Shown: positions 1 through 14,329 of the stretch, in pieces
Layout of the letters: every line of letters starts with the position of its first letter
Position numbering within the stretch: the stretch's first letter is position 1
Origin: Sipunculus nudus
Taxonomy: Eukaryota; Annelida; Sipuncula; Golfingiida; Sipunculidae
NCBI GenBank assembly: GCA_026874595.1
Contig: CM049311.1
Coordinates: 31,639,176 to 31,703,175, forward strand
Direction: 5' to 3'
Length of the DNA: 64,000 bases
Translations under genes and position numbers: made by a program
The notes under the pieces: generated by a model
Database searches by the model: none
What the model saw: the letters and a program-made list of their open reading frames with translations, nothing else
What the model was told of the DNA's origin: nothing

Positions 1-420
1 CTGAAACTGGGGAGGGCAGGCGCAGATATTTTGCAGGGATGTGAGGGGTCAAGGGGTGTGATGCATAAAAGTTGTCTAAAAAATGGTCGTTGGCCAAGAG
101 CAGGGGTGGGGGGTTTCAACCCCTTAAAGCCCCCCCCCCCCCCCCCCCCCCCCGTCATGCATAAGATTTGTCTTAAAAAAGGTGGTTGCCATGGTTGAGA
201 GCCAGGACGGGGGGGGGGGGGGTGGGGGGGTGTTGTTTCGACCCCCAAACCATCCACCGACCCCCTTGATCTGCACCTGGGATGGGGGGGGGGGGCTCTC
301 TGGTCTGTCACCCCTCAATCCCCATCCTTCATCATCCCCCCCCCCCCCCGCCTTTCCAGACCATATGACTTTATGAGCCTTACCCGAGGACAACATGAAA
401 GCAGACAATAGTCTAGGGAT
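1..420. repeat. G/C homopolymer-rich imperfect tandem repeat
   Basis: A roughly 100-bp module beginning near ATGCATAA and leading through a TGGTCGTTGGCC-like segment into a G-rich stretch occurs twice (about 60-150 and 155-250). Long C and G runs follow (C run about 130-153, G runs about 210-230 and 284-294, C run about 337-349). The strand asymmetry would allow G-quadruplex formation. Open frames here translate only homopolymer tracts and are not genes. Confidence 0.6.
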
Positions 421-778
421 CACTAATCGACTTGTGTTGTTTTGTTTATATGCACATTAATATTCAAATCTCAGCACCAGTAGATGCAGATATATATCTT
501 TGTACGGCAGCTTCTGAGCAAGGTCGTACAGGTTCATTTGCATACATAGCCCAATAGGCAATAATTAACACATTTTAATTCAGAATACTCACAAACATCT
601 GTCCTACGGGCCAGCCAAGCCGGAAATGATACTGTAGTATTTTTGACAATGACCTCCGAGCTACCAAATGGGCCCTGCAAGCCCCACCGTGTGTCTGTAT
701 AAGCAATTGATTGAGCTCCCAAAACGCTCTGAAACGCTGAAACGCTTCGTTGCCGAACAGTGTTCACACCTCGGTCCA
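421..778. other. Unique sequence left of the foldback element
   Basis: No gene, repeat or RNA is recognised here. The sequence does not match the right flank beyond 20801, which fits two sides of one insertion site rather than a longer inverted duplication. Confidence 0.5.
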
Positions 779-788
779 CTGCTCACAG
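779..788. repeat. Left target-site duplication of the foldback element
   Basis: The 10-bp word CTGCTCACAG ends directly before the left terminal inverted repeat and recurs perfectly at 20792-20801, directly after the right one. Because the word begins CTG and ends CAG, the boundary can slide symmetrically: a 10-bp TSD with termini ACGTCAAGG, 8 bp with GACGTC, or 4 bp (CTCA) with CAGACGTC fit equally well. Confidence 0.85.
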
Positions 789-1149
789 ACGTCAAGGAAA
801 TTCATAGCGTATTCGACATTCGAGGTTCGAGATTCAGATTCAGAATACTCCCCTATTGCTCCAAAAGCCTCTATCTTTCCATGCCCTCTAAACGGGGATT
901 CCCAGCCTCATCAAGGGTTACCGTTAAACGGAGCAAGCCATATCCTTCTCCAGAATTTTACAGAGCAGTTATCAGAGCAGCACAAACGGCCGTTTTAGAG
1001 CAGCAGCCAAGCATATCTTGGTCCAATTCGCATATATCTATCGATATTTACGGCCTCCTTTCTGTGACGAATGCCATGTACCGGCAGACTATATCGTTTT
1101 TTTTTCTCACCGTCATGTACCGGCAGACTATATCGTTTTTTTTCTCACC
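789..1149 (+). repeat. Outer terminal inverted repeat, left (non-array part)
   Basis: About 300 bp align with the reverse complement of 20485-20791 with only scattered substitutions and small indels. The segment includes the first copy of the palindromic core AAACGGCCGTTT (about 987). Near its inner edge a 38-39 bp piece containing ATGTACCGGCAGACTATATC followed by a T run is tandemly duplicated (about 1076-1150). The right end has one copy. Confidence 0.85.
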
Positions 1150-4100
1150 GTCATGTTGGGTATCAACTTTAACCACACGCCCTTCGTTTTCCAGATAATG
1201 ATTGGAGTGGCACAAACGGCCATTTAAGAACAGGCCTCCATTTTGATATTCGCCGAAAGTAGGGCACAAATCGCTGCTTTGACGGCCCACAGAGCCAAAC
1301 TATCATTTTTTCAAGGTCACCTTGCATACCATTCCATACCTCGCCTATACCGCCTTAACATCCAATAATAACTAGAGCGGCACAAAGAGCCGTTTCAGAG
1401 CATTGTGCCATTTGGATATTCGCCAATCTGCCCATAGAAGCCAAAATAACACACACCTCCCTATTCTGACCGCCGCAGGCCCGAAAAATATCGTTTTTTC
1501 GACGCCATGTTGGGTATCAAGTCAAAGCCCACACCCCTGGCTGTGAGGCCCAATAATTATTAGAGCGGCACAAAAAGCCGTTTTAGAGCAGCGGCCCGCC
1601 ATTATCTCAAAAAGGCCAAAAATATTGGGAACATCGCTTATACGGCCCCTCACCGGTCACAACCATCGTTTTTTCAAGGTCGTCTTTCCCACCAATCGAC
1701 AGCCCGTCCACTCCGCATTCACGTCCCATGATAATTAGAGCGGCCCAAACGGCCGTTTCAGAGCAGGCCTCCATTTTTTATATTCGCCGAAAATAGGGCA
1801 CAAATCGCTGCCTTGACGGCCCCCAGAGCCAAACTATCGTTTTTTCAAGGTCACCTTGCATACCATTCGATACCTCGCCCATCCCGCCTTCACATCCAAT
1901 AAAAACTAGAGCGGCACAAAGAGCCGTTTCAGAGCAGTGCGCCATTTGGATATTCGCCAATCTTCCCAAAGAAGCCAGAATAACACACACCTCGCTATTC
2001 TGACCGCCGCAGGCCCGCAAACTATCGTTTTCCGACGCCATGTTGGGTTATCAAGTCAAAGCCCACACCCCTGGCTGTCCGGCCCAATAATTATTCGAGC
2101 GGCACAAAAAGCCGTTTTAGAGCAGAGGCCCGCCATTATATCGAAAAGGCCATAAACATTGGGAACATCGCTTATACGGCTCCCACGGGTCACAACCATC
2201 GTTTTTTCAAGGTCGTCTTTCCCACCGGTCGACAGTCTGTCCACTCCGCCCTCACGCCCCATGATAATTCGAGCGGCACAAACGGCCGTTTCAGAGCAGG
2301 CCTCCGTTTTGATATTCGCCGATAATAGGGCACACATCGCTGCTTTGACGGCCCCCAGAGCCAAACTATCATATTTTCAAGGTCAACTGGCATACCATTC
2401 GATACCTCGCCCATCCCGCCTTCACATCCAATAATATCTAGAGCGGCACAAAGAGCCGTTTTCAGAGCAGTGCGCCATTTGGATATTCGCCAATATTCCC
2501 ATAGATGCCAGAATTACACACACCTTGCTATTCTGACCGCCGCAGGCCCGCAAACTATCGTTTTTCCGACGCCATGCTGGGTATCAAGTCAAAGCCCACA
2601 TGCCTGGCTGTCCGGCCCAATAATTATTAGAGCGGCACAAAAAGCCGTTTTAGAGCAGCGGCCCGCCATTATCTCAAAAAGGCCAAAAACATTGGGAACA
2701 TCGCTTACACGGCCCCCCACCGATCACAACCATCGTTTTTTCAAGGTCGTCTTTCCCACCGATCGACAGCCCGTCCACTCCGCCCTCACGCCCCATTATA
2801 ATCTGAGCGGCACAAACGGCCGTTTTAGAGCAGGCCTCCATTTTGATATTCGCCGAAAATAGGGCACAAATCGCTGCTTTGACGGCCCCCAGAGCCAAAC
2901 TATCGTTTTTTCAAGGTCACCTTGCATACCATTCGATACCTCGCCCATCCCGCCTTCACATCCAATAATAACTAGAGCGGCACAAAGAGCCGTTTCAGAG
3001 CAGTGCGCCATTTGGATATTCGCCAATCTTCCCATAGAAGCCAGAATAACACACACCTCGCTATTCTGACCGCCGCAGGCCCGCAAACTATCGTTTTTCC
3101 GACGCCATGTTGGGAATCAAGTCAAAGCCCACACCCCTGGCTGTCCGGCCCAATAATTATTAGAACGGCACAAAAAGCTGTTTTAGAGCAGCGGCCCGCC
3201 ATTATCTCGAAAAGGCCAAAAACATTGGGAACATCCCTTATACGGCCTCCACAGGTCACAACCATCGTTTTTTCAAGGTCGTCTTTCCCACCGATCGACA
3301 GCCCGTCTACTCCGCCCTCACACCCCATGATAATTACAGCGGCACAAACGGCCGTTTCAGAGCAGGCCTCCATTTTGATATTCGTCGAAAATAGGGCACA
3401 AATCGCTGCTTTAACGGCCCACAGAGCAAAACTATAGTTTTTTCAAGGTCATCTTGCATACTATTTGATACCTCGCCCATACCGCCTTAACATCCAATAA
3501 GAACTAGAGCGGCACAAAGAGCCGTTTCAGAGCAGTGCGCCATTTTGATATTCGCCAATCTTCCTTTAAAAGCAAGAAAAACACACACCTCGTTATCCTG
3601 ACCGCCGCAGGCCCGCTAACTATCGTTTTTTTGACGCAATGTATGGTATCAAGTTAAAGCCCACACCCCTGGCTCTCCGGCCCAATAATTATAAGAGCGG
3701 CACAAAAAGCCGTTTCAGAGCAGCGGCCCGCCATTATCTCGAAAAGGCCAAAAACATTGGGAACATCGCTTATACGGGCCCCCACGGGTCACAACCATCG
3801 TTTTTTCAAGGTCGTTTTTCCAACCGATCGACAGCCTGTCCACTACGTCCTCGCGCCCCATGATAATTCGAGCGGCACAAACGGCCGTTTCAGAGCATGC
3901 CTCCATTTTTTATATTCGCCGAAAATAGGGCACAAATCGCTGCCTTGACGGCCCCCAGAGCCAAACTATCGTTTTTTCAAGGTCACCTTGCATACCATTC
4001 GATACCTCGCCCATCCCGCCTTCACATCCAATAATAACTAGAGCGGCACAAAGAGCCGTTTCAGAGCAGTGCGCCATTTGGATATTCGCCAATCTTCCCA

Positions 4101-7100
4101 TAGAAGCCAGAATAACACACACCTCGCTATTCTGACCGCCGCAGGCCCGCAAACTATCGTTTTTCCGACGCCATATTGGGTATCAAGTCAAAGCCCACTC
4201 CCCTGGCTGTCCGGCCCAATAATTATTAGAACGGCACAAAAAGCTGTTTTAGAGCAGCGGCCCGCCATTATCTCGAAAAGGCCAAAAACATTGGGAACAT
4301 CCCTTATACGGCCTCCACAGGTCACAACCATCGTTTTTTTCAAGGTCGTCTTTCCCACCGATCGACAGCCCGTCTACTCCGCCCTTACACCACATCATAA
4401 TTAGAGCGGCACAAACGGCCGTTTCAGAGCAGGCCTCAATTTTGATATTCGTCGAAAATAGGGCACAAATCGCTGCTTTAACGGCCCACAGAGCAAAACT
4501 ATAGTTTTTTCAAGGTCATCTTGCATACTATTTGATACCTCGCCCATACCGCCTTACCATCCAATAAGAACTAGAGCGGCACAAAGAGCCGTTTCAGAGC
4601 AGTGCGCCATTTTGATATTCGCCAATCTTCCTATAAAAGCAAGAAAAACACACACCTCGTTATCCTGACCGCCGCAGGCACGCTAACTATCGTTTTTTTG
4701 ACGCAATGTATGGTATCAAGTTAAAGCCCACACCCCTGGCTCTCCGGCCCAATAATTATAAGAGCGGCACAAAAAGCCGTTTTAGAGCAGCGGCCCGCCA
4801 TTATATCGAAAAGGCCATAAACATTGGGAACATCGCTTATACGGCCCCCCAAGGGTCACAACCATCGTTTTTTTAGGGTCGTCCTTCCCACCGGTCGACA
4901 GCTTGTCCACTCCGCCCTCACGCCCCATGATAATTCGAGCGGCACAAACGGCCGTTTCAGAGCAGGCCTCCATTTTGATATTCGCCGAAAATAGGGCACA
5001 AATCGCTGCTTTGACGGCCCCCAGAGCCAAACTATCATTTTTTCAAGGTCAACTTGCATACCATTCGATACCTCGGCCATCCCGCCTTCACATCCAATAA
5101 TAACTAGAGCGGCACAAAGAGCCGTTTCAGAGCAGTGCGCCATTTGGATATTCGCCAATCTTCCCATAGAAGCCAGAATAACACACACCTCGCTATTCTG
5201 ACCGCCGCAGGCCCGCAAACTATCGTTTTTCCGACGCCATGTTGGGAATCAAGTCAAAGCCCACACCCTGGCTGTCCGGCCCAATAATTATTAGAACGGC
5301 ACAAAAAGCTGTTTTAGAGCAGCGGCCAGCCATTATCTCGAAAAGGCCAAAAACATTGGGAACATCCCTTATACGGCCTCCACAGGTCACAACCATCGTT
5401 TTTTTCAAGGTCGTCTTTCCCACCGATCGACAGCCCGTCTACTCCGCCCTCACACCACATCATAATTAGAGCGGCACAAACGGCCGTTTCAGAGCAGGCC
5501 TCAATTTTGATATTCGTCGAAAATAGGGCACAAATCGCTGCTTTAACGGCCCACAGAGCAAAACTATAGTTTTTTCAAGGTCATCTTGCATACTATTTGA
5601 TACCTCGCCCATACCGCCTTACCATCCAATAAGAACTAGAGCGGCACAAAGAGCCGTTTCAGAGCAGTGCGCCATTTTGATATTCGCCAATCTTCCTATA
5701 AAAGCAAGAAAAACACACACCTCGTTATCCTGACCGCCGCAGGCCCGCTAACTATCGTTTTTTTGACGCAATGTATGGTATCAAGTTAAAGCCCACACCC
5801 CTGGCTCTCCGGCCCAATAATTATAAGAGCGGCACAAAAAGCCGTTTCAGAGCAGCGGCCCGCCATTATCTCGAAAAAGCCAAAAACATTGGGAACATCG
5901 CTTATACGGGCCCCCACGGGTCACAACCATCGTTTTTTCAAGGTCGTTTTTCCAACCGATCGACAGCCTGTCCACTACGTCCTCGCGCCCCATGATAATT
6001 CGAGCGGCACAAACGGCCGTTTCAGAGCATGCCTCCATTTTTTATATTCGCCGAAAATAGGGCACAAATCGCTGCCTTGACGGCCCCCAGAGCCAAACTA
6101 TCGTTTTTTCAAGGTCACCTTGCATACCATTCGATACCTCGCCCATCCCGCCTTCACATCCAATAATAACTAGAGCGGCACAAAGAGCCGTTTCAGAGCA
6201 GTGCGCCATTTGGATATTCGCCAATCTTCCCATAGAAGCCAGAATAACACACACCTCGCTATTCTGACCGCCGCAGGCCCGCAAACTATCGTTTTTCCGA
6301 CGCCATATTGGGTATCAAGTCAAAGCCCACTCCCCTGGCTGTCCGGCCCAATAATTATTAGAACGGCACAAAAAGCTGTTTTAGAGCAGCGGCCCGCCAT
6401 TATCTCGAAAAGGCCAAAAACATTGGGAACATCCCTTATACGGCCTCCACAGGTCACAACCATCGTTTTTTTCAAGGTCGTCTTTCCCACCGATCGACAG
6501 CCCGTCTACTCCGCCCTTACACCACATCATAATTAGAGCGGCACAAACGGCCGTTTCAGAGCAGGCCTCAATTTTGATATTCGTCGAAAATAGGGCACAA
6601 ATCGCTGCTTTAACGGCCCACAGAGCAAAACTATAGTTTTTTCAAGGTCATCTTGCATACTATTTGATACCTCGCCCATACCGCCTTACCATCCAATAAG
6701 AACTAGAGCGGCACAAAGAGCCGTTTCAGAGCAGTGCGCCATTTTGATATTCGCCAATCTTCCTATAAAAGCAAGAAAAACACACACCTCGTTATCCTGA
6801 CCGCCGCAGGCCCGCTAACTATCGTTTTTTTGACGCAATGTATGGTATCAAGTTAAAGCCCACACCCCTGGCTCTCCGGCCCAATAATTATAAGAGCGGC
6901 ACAAAAAGCCGTTTTAGAGCAGCGGCCCGCCATTATATCGAAAAGGCCATAAACATTGGGAACATCGCTTATACGGCCCCCCAAGGGTCACAACCATCGT
7001 TTTTTTAGGGTCGTCTTTCCCACCGGTCGACAGCTTGTCCACTCCGCCCTCACGCCCCATGATAATTCGAGCGGCACAAACGGCCGTTTCAGAGCAGGCC

Positions 7101-10100
7101 TCCATTTTGATATTCGCCGAAAATAGGGCACAAATCGCTGCTTTGACGGCCCCCAGAGCCAAACTATCATTTTTTCAAGGTCAACTTGCATACCATTCGA
7201 TACCTCGGCCATCCCGCCTTCACATCCAATAATAACTAGAGCGGCACAAAGAGCCGTTTCAGAGCAGTGCGCCATTTGGATATTCGCCAATCTTCCCATA
7301 GAAGCCAGAATAACACACACCTCGCTATTCTGACCGCCGCAGGCCCGCAAACTATCGTTTTTCCGACGCCATGTTGGGAATCAAGTCAAAGCCCACACCC
7401 TGGCTGTCCGGCCCAATAATTATTAGAACGGCACAAAAAGCTGTTTTAGAGCAGCGGCCAGCCATTATCTCGAAAAGGCCAAAAACATTGGGAACATCCC
7501 TTATACGGCCTCCACAGGTCACAACCATCGTTTTTTTCAAGGTCGTCTTTCCCACCGATCGACAGCCCGTCTACTCCGCCCTCACACCACATCATAATTA
7601 GAGCGGCACAAACGGCCGTTTCAGAGCAGGCCTCAATTTTGATATTCGTCGAAAATAGGGCACAAATCGCTGCTTTAACGGCCCACAGAGCAAAACTATA
7701 GTTTTTTCAAGGTCATCTTGCATACTATTTGATACCTCGCCCATACCGCCTTACCATCCAATAAGAACTAGAGCGGCACAAAGAGCCGTTTCAGAGCAGT
7801 GCGCCATTTTGATATTCGCCAATCTTCCTATAAAAGCAAGAAAAACACACACCTCGTTATCCTGACCGCCGCAGGCCCGCTAACTATCGTTTTTTTGACG
7901 CAATGTATGGTATCAAGTTAAAGCCCACACCCCTGGCTCTCCGGCCCAATAACTATAAGAGCGGCACAAAAAGCCGTTTTAGAGCAGCGGCCCGCCATTA
8001 TCTCGAAAAGGCCAAAAACATTGGGAACATCGCTTATACGGGCCCCCACGGGTCACAACCATCGTTTTTTCAAGGTCGTTTTTCCAACCGATCGACAGCC
8101 TGTCCACTACGTCCTCGCGCCCCATGATAATTCGAGCGGCACAAACGGCCGTTTCAGAGCATGCCTCCATTTTTTATATTCGCCGAAAATAGGGCACAAA
8201 TCGCTGCCTTGACGGCCCCCAGAGCCAAACTATCGTTTTTTCAAGGTCATCTTGCATACCATTCGATACCTCGCCCATCCCGCCTTCACATCCGATAATA
8301 ACTAGAGCGGCACAAAGAGCCGTTTCAGAGCAGTGCGCCATTTGGATATTCGCCAATCTTCCCATAGAAGCCAGAATAACACACACCTCGCTATTCTGAC
8401 CGCCGCAGGCCCGCAAACTATCGTTTTTCCGACGCCATGTTGGGAATCAAGTCAAAGCCCACACCCCTGGCTGTCCGGCCCAATAATTATTAGAACGGCA
8501 CAAAAAGCTGTTTTAGAGCAGCGGCCAGCCATTATCTCGAAAAGGCCAAAAACATTGGGAACATCCCTTATACCGCCTCCACAGGTCACAACCATCGTTT
8601 TTTTCAAGGTCGTCTTTCCCACCGATCGACAGCCCGTCTACTCCGCCCTCACACCACATCATAATTAGAGCGGCACAAACGGCCGTTTCAGAGCAGGCCT
8701 CAATTTTGATATTCGTCGAAAATAGGGCACAAATCGCTGCTTTAACGGCCCACAGAGCAAAACTATAGTTTTTTCAAGGTCATCTTGCATACTATTTGAT
8801 ACCTCGCCCATACCGCCTTACCATCCAATAAGAACTAGAGCGGCACAAAGAGCCGTTTCAGAGCAGTGCGCCATTTTGATATTCGCCAATCTTCCTATAA
8901 AAGCAAGAAAAACACACACCTCGTTATCCTGACCGCCGCAGGCCCGCTAACTATCGTTTTTTTGACGCAATGTATGGTATCAAGTTAAAGCCCACACCCC
9001 TGGCTCTCCGGCCCAATAATTATAAGAGCGGCACAAAAAGCCGTTTCAGAGCAGCGGCCCGCCATTATCTCGAAAAGGCCAAAAACATTGGGAACATCGC
9101 TTATACGGGCCCCCACGGGTCACAACCATCGTTTTTTCAAGGTCGTTTTTCCAACCGATCGACAGCCTGTCCACTACGTCCTCGCGCCCCATGATAATTC
9201 GAGCGGCACAAACGGCCGTTTCAGAGCATGCCTCCATTTTTTATATTCGCCGAAAATAGGGCACAAATCGCTGCCTTGACGGCCCCCAGAGCCAAACTAT
9301 CGTTTTTTCAAGGTCATCTTGCATACCATTCGATACCTCGCCCATCCCGCCTTCACATCCGATAATAACTAGAGCGGCACAAAGAGCCGTTTCAGAGCAG
9401 TGCGCCATTTGGATATTCGCCAATCTTCCCATAGAAGCCAGAATAACACACACCTCGCTATTCTGACCGCCGCAGGCCCGCAAACTATCGTTTTTCCGAC
9501 GCCATGTTGGGTATCAAGTCAAAGCCCACTCCCCTGGCTGTCCGGCCCAATAATTATTCGAGCGGCACAAAAAGCCGTTTTAGAGCAGCGGCCCGCCATT
9601 ATATCGAAAAGGCCATAAACATTGGGAACATCGCTTATACAGCCCCCCAAGGGTCACAACCATCGTTTTTTTAGGGTCGTCTTTCCCACCGGTCGACAGC
9701 CTGTCCACTCCGCCCTCACGCCCCATGATAATTCGAGCAGCACAAACGGCCGTTTCAGAGCAGGCCTCCATTTTGATATTCGCCGAAAATAGGGCACAAA
9801 TCGCTGCTTTGACTGCCCCCAGAGCCAAACTATCATTTTTTCAAGGTCAACTTGCATACCATTCGATACCTCGGCCATCCCGCCTTCACATCCAATAATA
9901 ACTAGAGCGGCACAAAGAGCCGTTTCAGAGCAGTGCGCCATTTGGATATTCGCCAATCTTCCCATAGAAGCCAGAATAACACACACCTCGCTATTCTGAC
10001 CGCCGCAGGCCCGCAAACTATCATTTTTCCGACGCCATGTTGGGAATCAAGTCAAAGCCCACACCCCTGGCTGTCCAGCCTAATAATTATTAGAACGGCA

Positions 10101-13100
10101 CAAAAAGCCGTTTTAGAGCAAAGGCCTGCAATTATCTAGAAAAGGCCAAAAACATTGGGAACATCGCTTATACGGGCCCCCACGGGTCACAACCATCGTT
10201 TTTTCAAGATCGTTTTTCCAACCGATCGACAGCCTGTCCACTACGTCCTCGCGCCCCATGATAATTAGAGCGGCACAAACGGCCGTTTCAGAGCATGCCT
10301 CCATTTTTTATATTCGCCGAAAATAGGGCACAAATCGCTGCCTTGACGGCCCCCAGAGCCAAACTATCGTTTTTTCAAGGTCATCTTGCATACCATTCGA
10401 TACCTCGCCCATCCCGCCTTCACATCCGATAATAACTAGAGCGGCACAAAGAGCCGTTTCAGAGCAGTGCGCCATTTGGATATTCGCCAATCTTCCCATA
10501 GAAGCCAGAATAACACACACCTCGCTATTCTGACCGCCGCAGGCCCGCAAACTATCGTTTTTCCGACGCCATGTTGGGTATCAAGTCAAAGCCCACTCCC
10601 CTGGCTGTCCGGCCCAATAATTATTCGAGCGGCACAAAAAGCCGTTTTAGAGCAGCGGCCCGCCATTATATCGAAAAGGCCATAAACATTGGGAACATCG
10701 CTTATACGGCCCCCCAAGGGTCACAACCATCGTTTTTTTAGGGTCGTCTTTCCCACCGGTCGACAGCCTGTCCACTCCGCCCTCACGCCCCATGATAATT
10801 CGAGCGGCACAAACGGCCGTTTCAGAGCAGGCCTCCATTTTGATATTCGCCGAAAATATGGCACAAATCGCTGCTTTGACGGCCCCCAGAGCCAAACTAT
10901 CATTTTTTCAAGGTCAACTTGCATACCATTCGATACCTCGGCCATCCCGCCTTCACATCCAATAATAACTAGAGCGGCACAAAGAGCCGTTTCAGAGCAG
11001 TGCGCCATTTGGATATTCGCCAATCTTCCCATAGAAGCCAGAATAACACACACCTCGCTATTCTGACCGCCGCAGGCCCGCAAACTATCGTTTTTCCGAC
11101 GCCATGTTGGGAATCAAGTCAAAGCCCACACCCCTGGCTGTCCAGCCTAATAATTATTAGAACGGCACAAAAAGCCGTTTTAGAGCAGCGGCCCGCCATT
11201 ATCTCGAAAAGGCCAAAAACATTGGGAACATCGCTTATACGGCCCCCACCGGTCACAACCATCGTTTTTTCAAGGTCGTCTTTCCCACCGATCGACAGCC
11301 CGTCTACTCCGCCCTCACATCCCATGATAATTAGAGCGGCACAAACGGCCGTTTCAGAGCAGGCCTCCATTTTGATATTCGTCGAAAATAGGCACAATTC
11401 GCTGCTTTAACGGCCCACAGAGCAAAACTATAGTCTTTTCAAGGTCATCTTGCATACTATTTGATACCTCGCCCATACCGCCTTACCATCCAATAAGAAC
11501 TAGAGCGGCACAAAGAGCCGTTTCAGAGCAGTGCGCCATTTTGATATTCGCCAATCTTCCCATAAAAGCCAGAAAAACACACACCTCGTTATCCTGACCG
11601 CCGCAGGCCCGCTAACTATCGTTTTTTTGACGCAATTTTGGGTATCAAGTCAAAGCCCACACCCCTGGCTCTCCGGCCCAATAATTATTAGAGCGGCACA
11701 AAAAGCCGTTTTAGAGCAGCGGCCCGCCATTATCTCGAAAAGGCCAAAAACATTGGGAACATCGCTTATACGGGCCCCCATGGGTCACAAACATCGTTTT
11801 TTCAAGGTCGTTTTTCCAACCGATCGACAGCCTGTCCACTACGCCCTCGCGCCCCATGATAATTCGAGCGGCACAAACGGCCGTTTCAGATAAGGCCTCC
11901 ATTTTTTATATTCGCCGAAAATAGGGCACAAATCGCTGCCTTGACGGCCCCCAGAGCCAAACTATCGTTTTTTCAAGGTCACCTTGCATACCATTCGATA
12001 CCTCGCCCATCCCGCCTTCACATCCAATAATAACTAGAGCGGCACAAAGAGCCGTTTCAGAGCAGTGCGCCATTTGGATATTCGCCAATCTTCCCATAGA
12101 AGCCAGAATAACACACACCTCGCTATTCTGACCGCCGCAGGCCCGCAAACTATCGTTTTTCCGACGCCATGTTGGGTATCAAGTCAAAGCCCACTCCCCT
12201 GGCTGTCCGGCCCAATAATTATTCGAGCGGCACAAAAATCCGTTTTAGAGCAGCGGCCCGCCATTATATCGAAAAGGCCATAAACATTGGGAACATCGCT
12301 TATACGGCCCCCCAAGGGTCACAACCATCGTTTTTTTAGGGTCGTCTTTCCCACCGGTCGACAGCCTGTCCACTCCGCCCTCACGCCCCATGATAATTCG
12401 AGCGGCACAAACGGCCGTTTCAGAGCAGGCCTCCATTTTGATATTCGCCGAAAATAGGGCACAAATCGCTGCTTTGACGGCCCCCAGAGCCAAACTATCA
12501 TTTTTTCAAGGTCAACTTGCATACCATTCGATATCTCGGCCATCCCGCCTTCACATCCAATAATAACTAGAGCGGCACAAAGAGCCGTTTCAGAGCAGTG
12601 CGCCATTTGGATATTCGCCAATCTTCCCATAGAAGCCAGAATAACACACACCTCGCTATTCTGACCGCCGCAGGCCCGCAAACTATCGTTTTTCCGACGC
12701 CATGTTGGGAATCAAGTCAAAGCCCACACCCCTGGCTGTCCAGCCTAATAATTATTAGAACGGCACAAAAAGCCGTTTTAGAGCAGCGGCCCGCCATTAT
12801 CTCGAAAAGGCCAAAAACATAGGGAACATCGCTTATACGGCCCCCACCGGTCACAACCATCGTTTTTTCAAGGTCGTCTTTCCCACCGATCGACAGCCCG
12901 TCTACTCCGCCCTCACATCCCATGATAATTAGAGCGGCACAAACGGCCGTTTCAGAGCAGGCCTCCATTTTGATATTCGTCGAAAATAGGCACAATTCGC
13001 TGCTTTAACGGCCCACAGAGCAAAACTATAGTCTTTTCAAGGTCATCTTGCATACTATTTGATACCTCGCCCATACCGCCTTACCATCCAATAAGAACTA

Positions 13101-14016
13101 GAGCGGCACAAAGAGCCGTTTCAGAGCAGTGCGCCATTTTGATATTCGCCAATCTTCCCATAAAAGCCAGAAAAACACACACCTCGTTATCCTGACCGCC
13201 GCAGGCCCGCTAACTATCGTTTTTTTGACGCAATTTTGGGTATCAAGTCAAAGCCCACACCCCTGGCTCTCCGGCCCAATAATTATTAGAGCGGCACAAA
13301 AAGCCGTTTTAGAGCAGCGGCCCGCCATTATCTCGAAAAGGCCAAAAACATTGGGAACATCGCTTATACGGGCCCCCATGGGTCACAAACATCGTTTTTT
13401 CAAGGTCGTTTTTCCAACCGATCGACAGCCTGTCCACTACGCCCTCGCGCCCCATGATAATTCGAGCGGCACAAACGGCCGTTTCAGATAAGGCCTCCAT
13501 TTTTTATATTCGCCGAAAATAGGGCACAAATCGCTGCCTTGACGGCCCCCAGAGCCAAACTATCGTTTTTTCAAGGTCACCTTGCATACCATTCGATACC
13601 TCGCCCATCCCGCCTTCACATCCAATAATAACTAGAGCGGCACAAAGAGCCGTTTCAGAGCAGTGCGCCATTTGGATATTCGCCAATCATCCCATAGAAG
13701 CCAGAATAACACACACCTCGCTATTCTGACCGCCGCAGGCCCGCAAACTATCGTTTTTCCGACGCCATGTTGGGTATCAAGTCAAAGCCCACACGCCTGG
13801 CTGTCCGGCCCAATAATTATTCGAGCGGCACAAAAAGTTTCAGAGCGGGCCTCCATTTTGCTATGGAAAATAAGGCACAAATCGATGCTTTAACGGCCCC
13901 CAGAGCCAAACTATCGTTTTTTCAAGTTCACCTTTCATACCTTTTGATACCTCGCCCATACCGCCGATCGACCGATCGACAGCCCGTCCACTCCGCCCTT
14001 ACATACAATAATAATT
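1150..14016 (+). repeat. Left-arm tandem array of ~533-bp units with higher-order structure
   Basis: About 24 units of roughly 533 bp. Each is built from three sub-repeats of about 177 bp that carry AGAGCGGCACAAA...GCCGTTT...AGAGCAG, with core variants aaaaagccgtttt, aaacggccgttt and aaagagccgtttc. The phrase TCAAGTCAAAGCCCACACCC marks the unit period (about 1518, 2054, 2585, 3119). Later units are near-identical in larger blocks: landmarks at 3639, 5771 and 7903 are 2,132 bp apart, 7903 to 8970 and 9400 to 10467 are 1,067 bp, and 11531 to 13129 is 1,598 bp, i.e. 4, 2 and 3 units. Many recurring open frames of 60-144 codons on both strands are by-products of the repeat. Confidence 0.95.
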
Positions 14017-14329
14017 GACCTGACGGCGAGTGCGTGATCAACAGGTCAATTAATAAATCAGCGAACGTGATTGCTGGACTGAAACGAGGATATATATTTT
14101 CTAATTTGCAAACCAATGTGTCTAAAAATAGCGTATTGTTCAGAATTTAAAATTTCTAATTTATCAACGAATTCGGTCTTTTATTATCAAATTTTGCTTA
14201 CTAATAGGTTAAATATATTTTTATAAATTATTTAGTATTAATTTAAAATTAATTTACTTTGCTATTTGCTATATAAGCACAACATGGCATCTTCTGGTTT
14301 ACTCCTGTATAATTTTTTTTTAAAAAGGT

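Noticed and set aside
1150-14016. Dozens of open frames of 60-144 codons repeated across the array on both strands (for example starting MRHLDIRQSSHRSQNN or MRACGGQNSEV).
   Set aside because: They recur with the 533-bp repeat, occur in overlapping frames on both strands, end at random unit variants and match no known domain. They are by-products of the repeat.
1150-14016. A CRISPR array, because of regular spacing and a dyad core.
   Set aside because: The repeats occupy the full unit with no unique spacers, units are 177/533 bp, and the DNA is eukaryotic.
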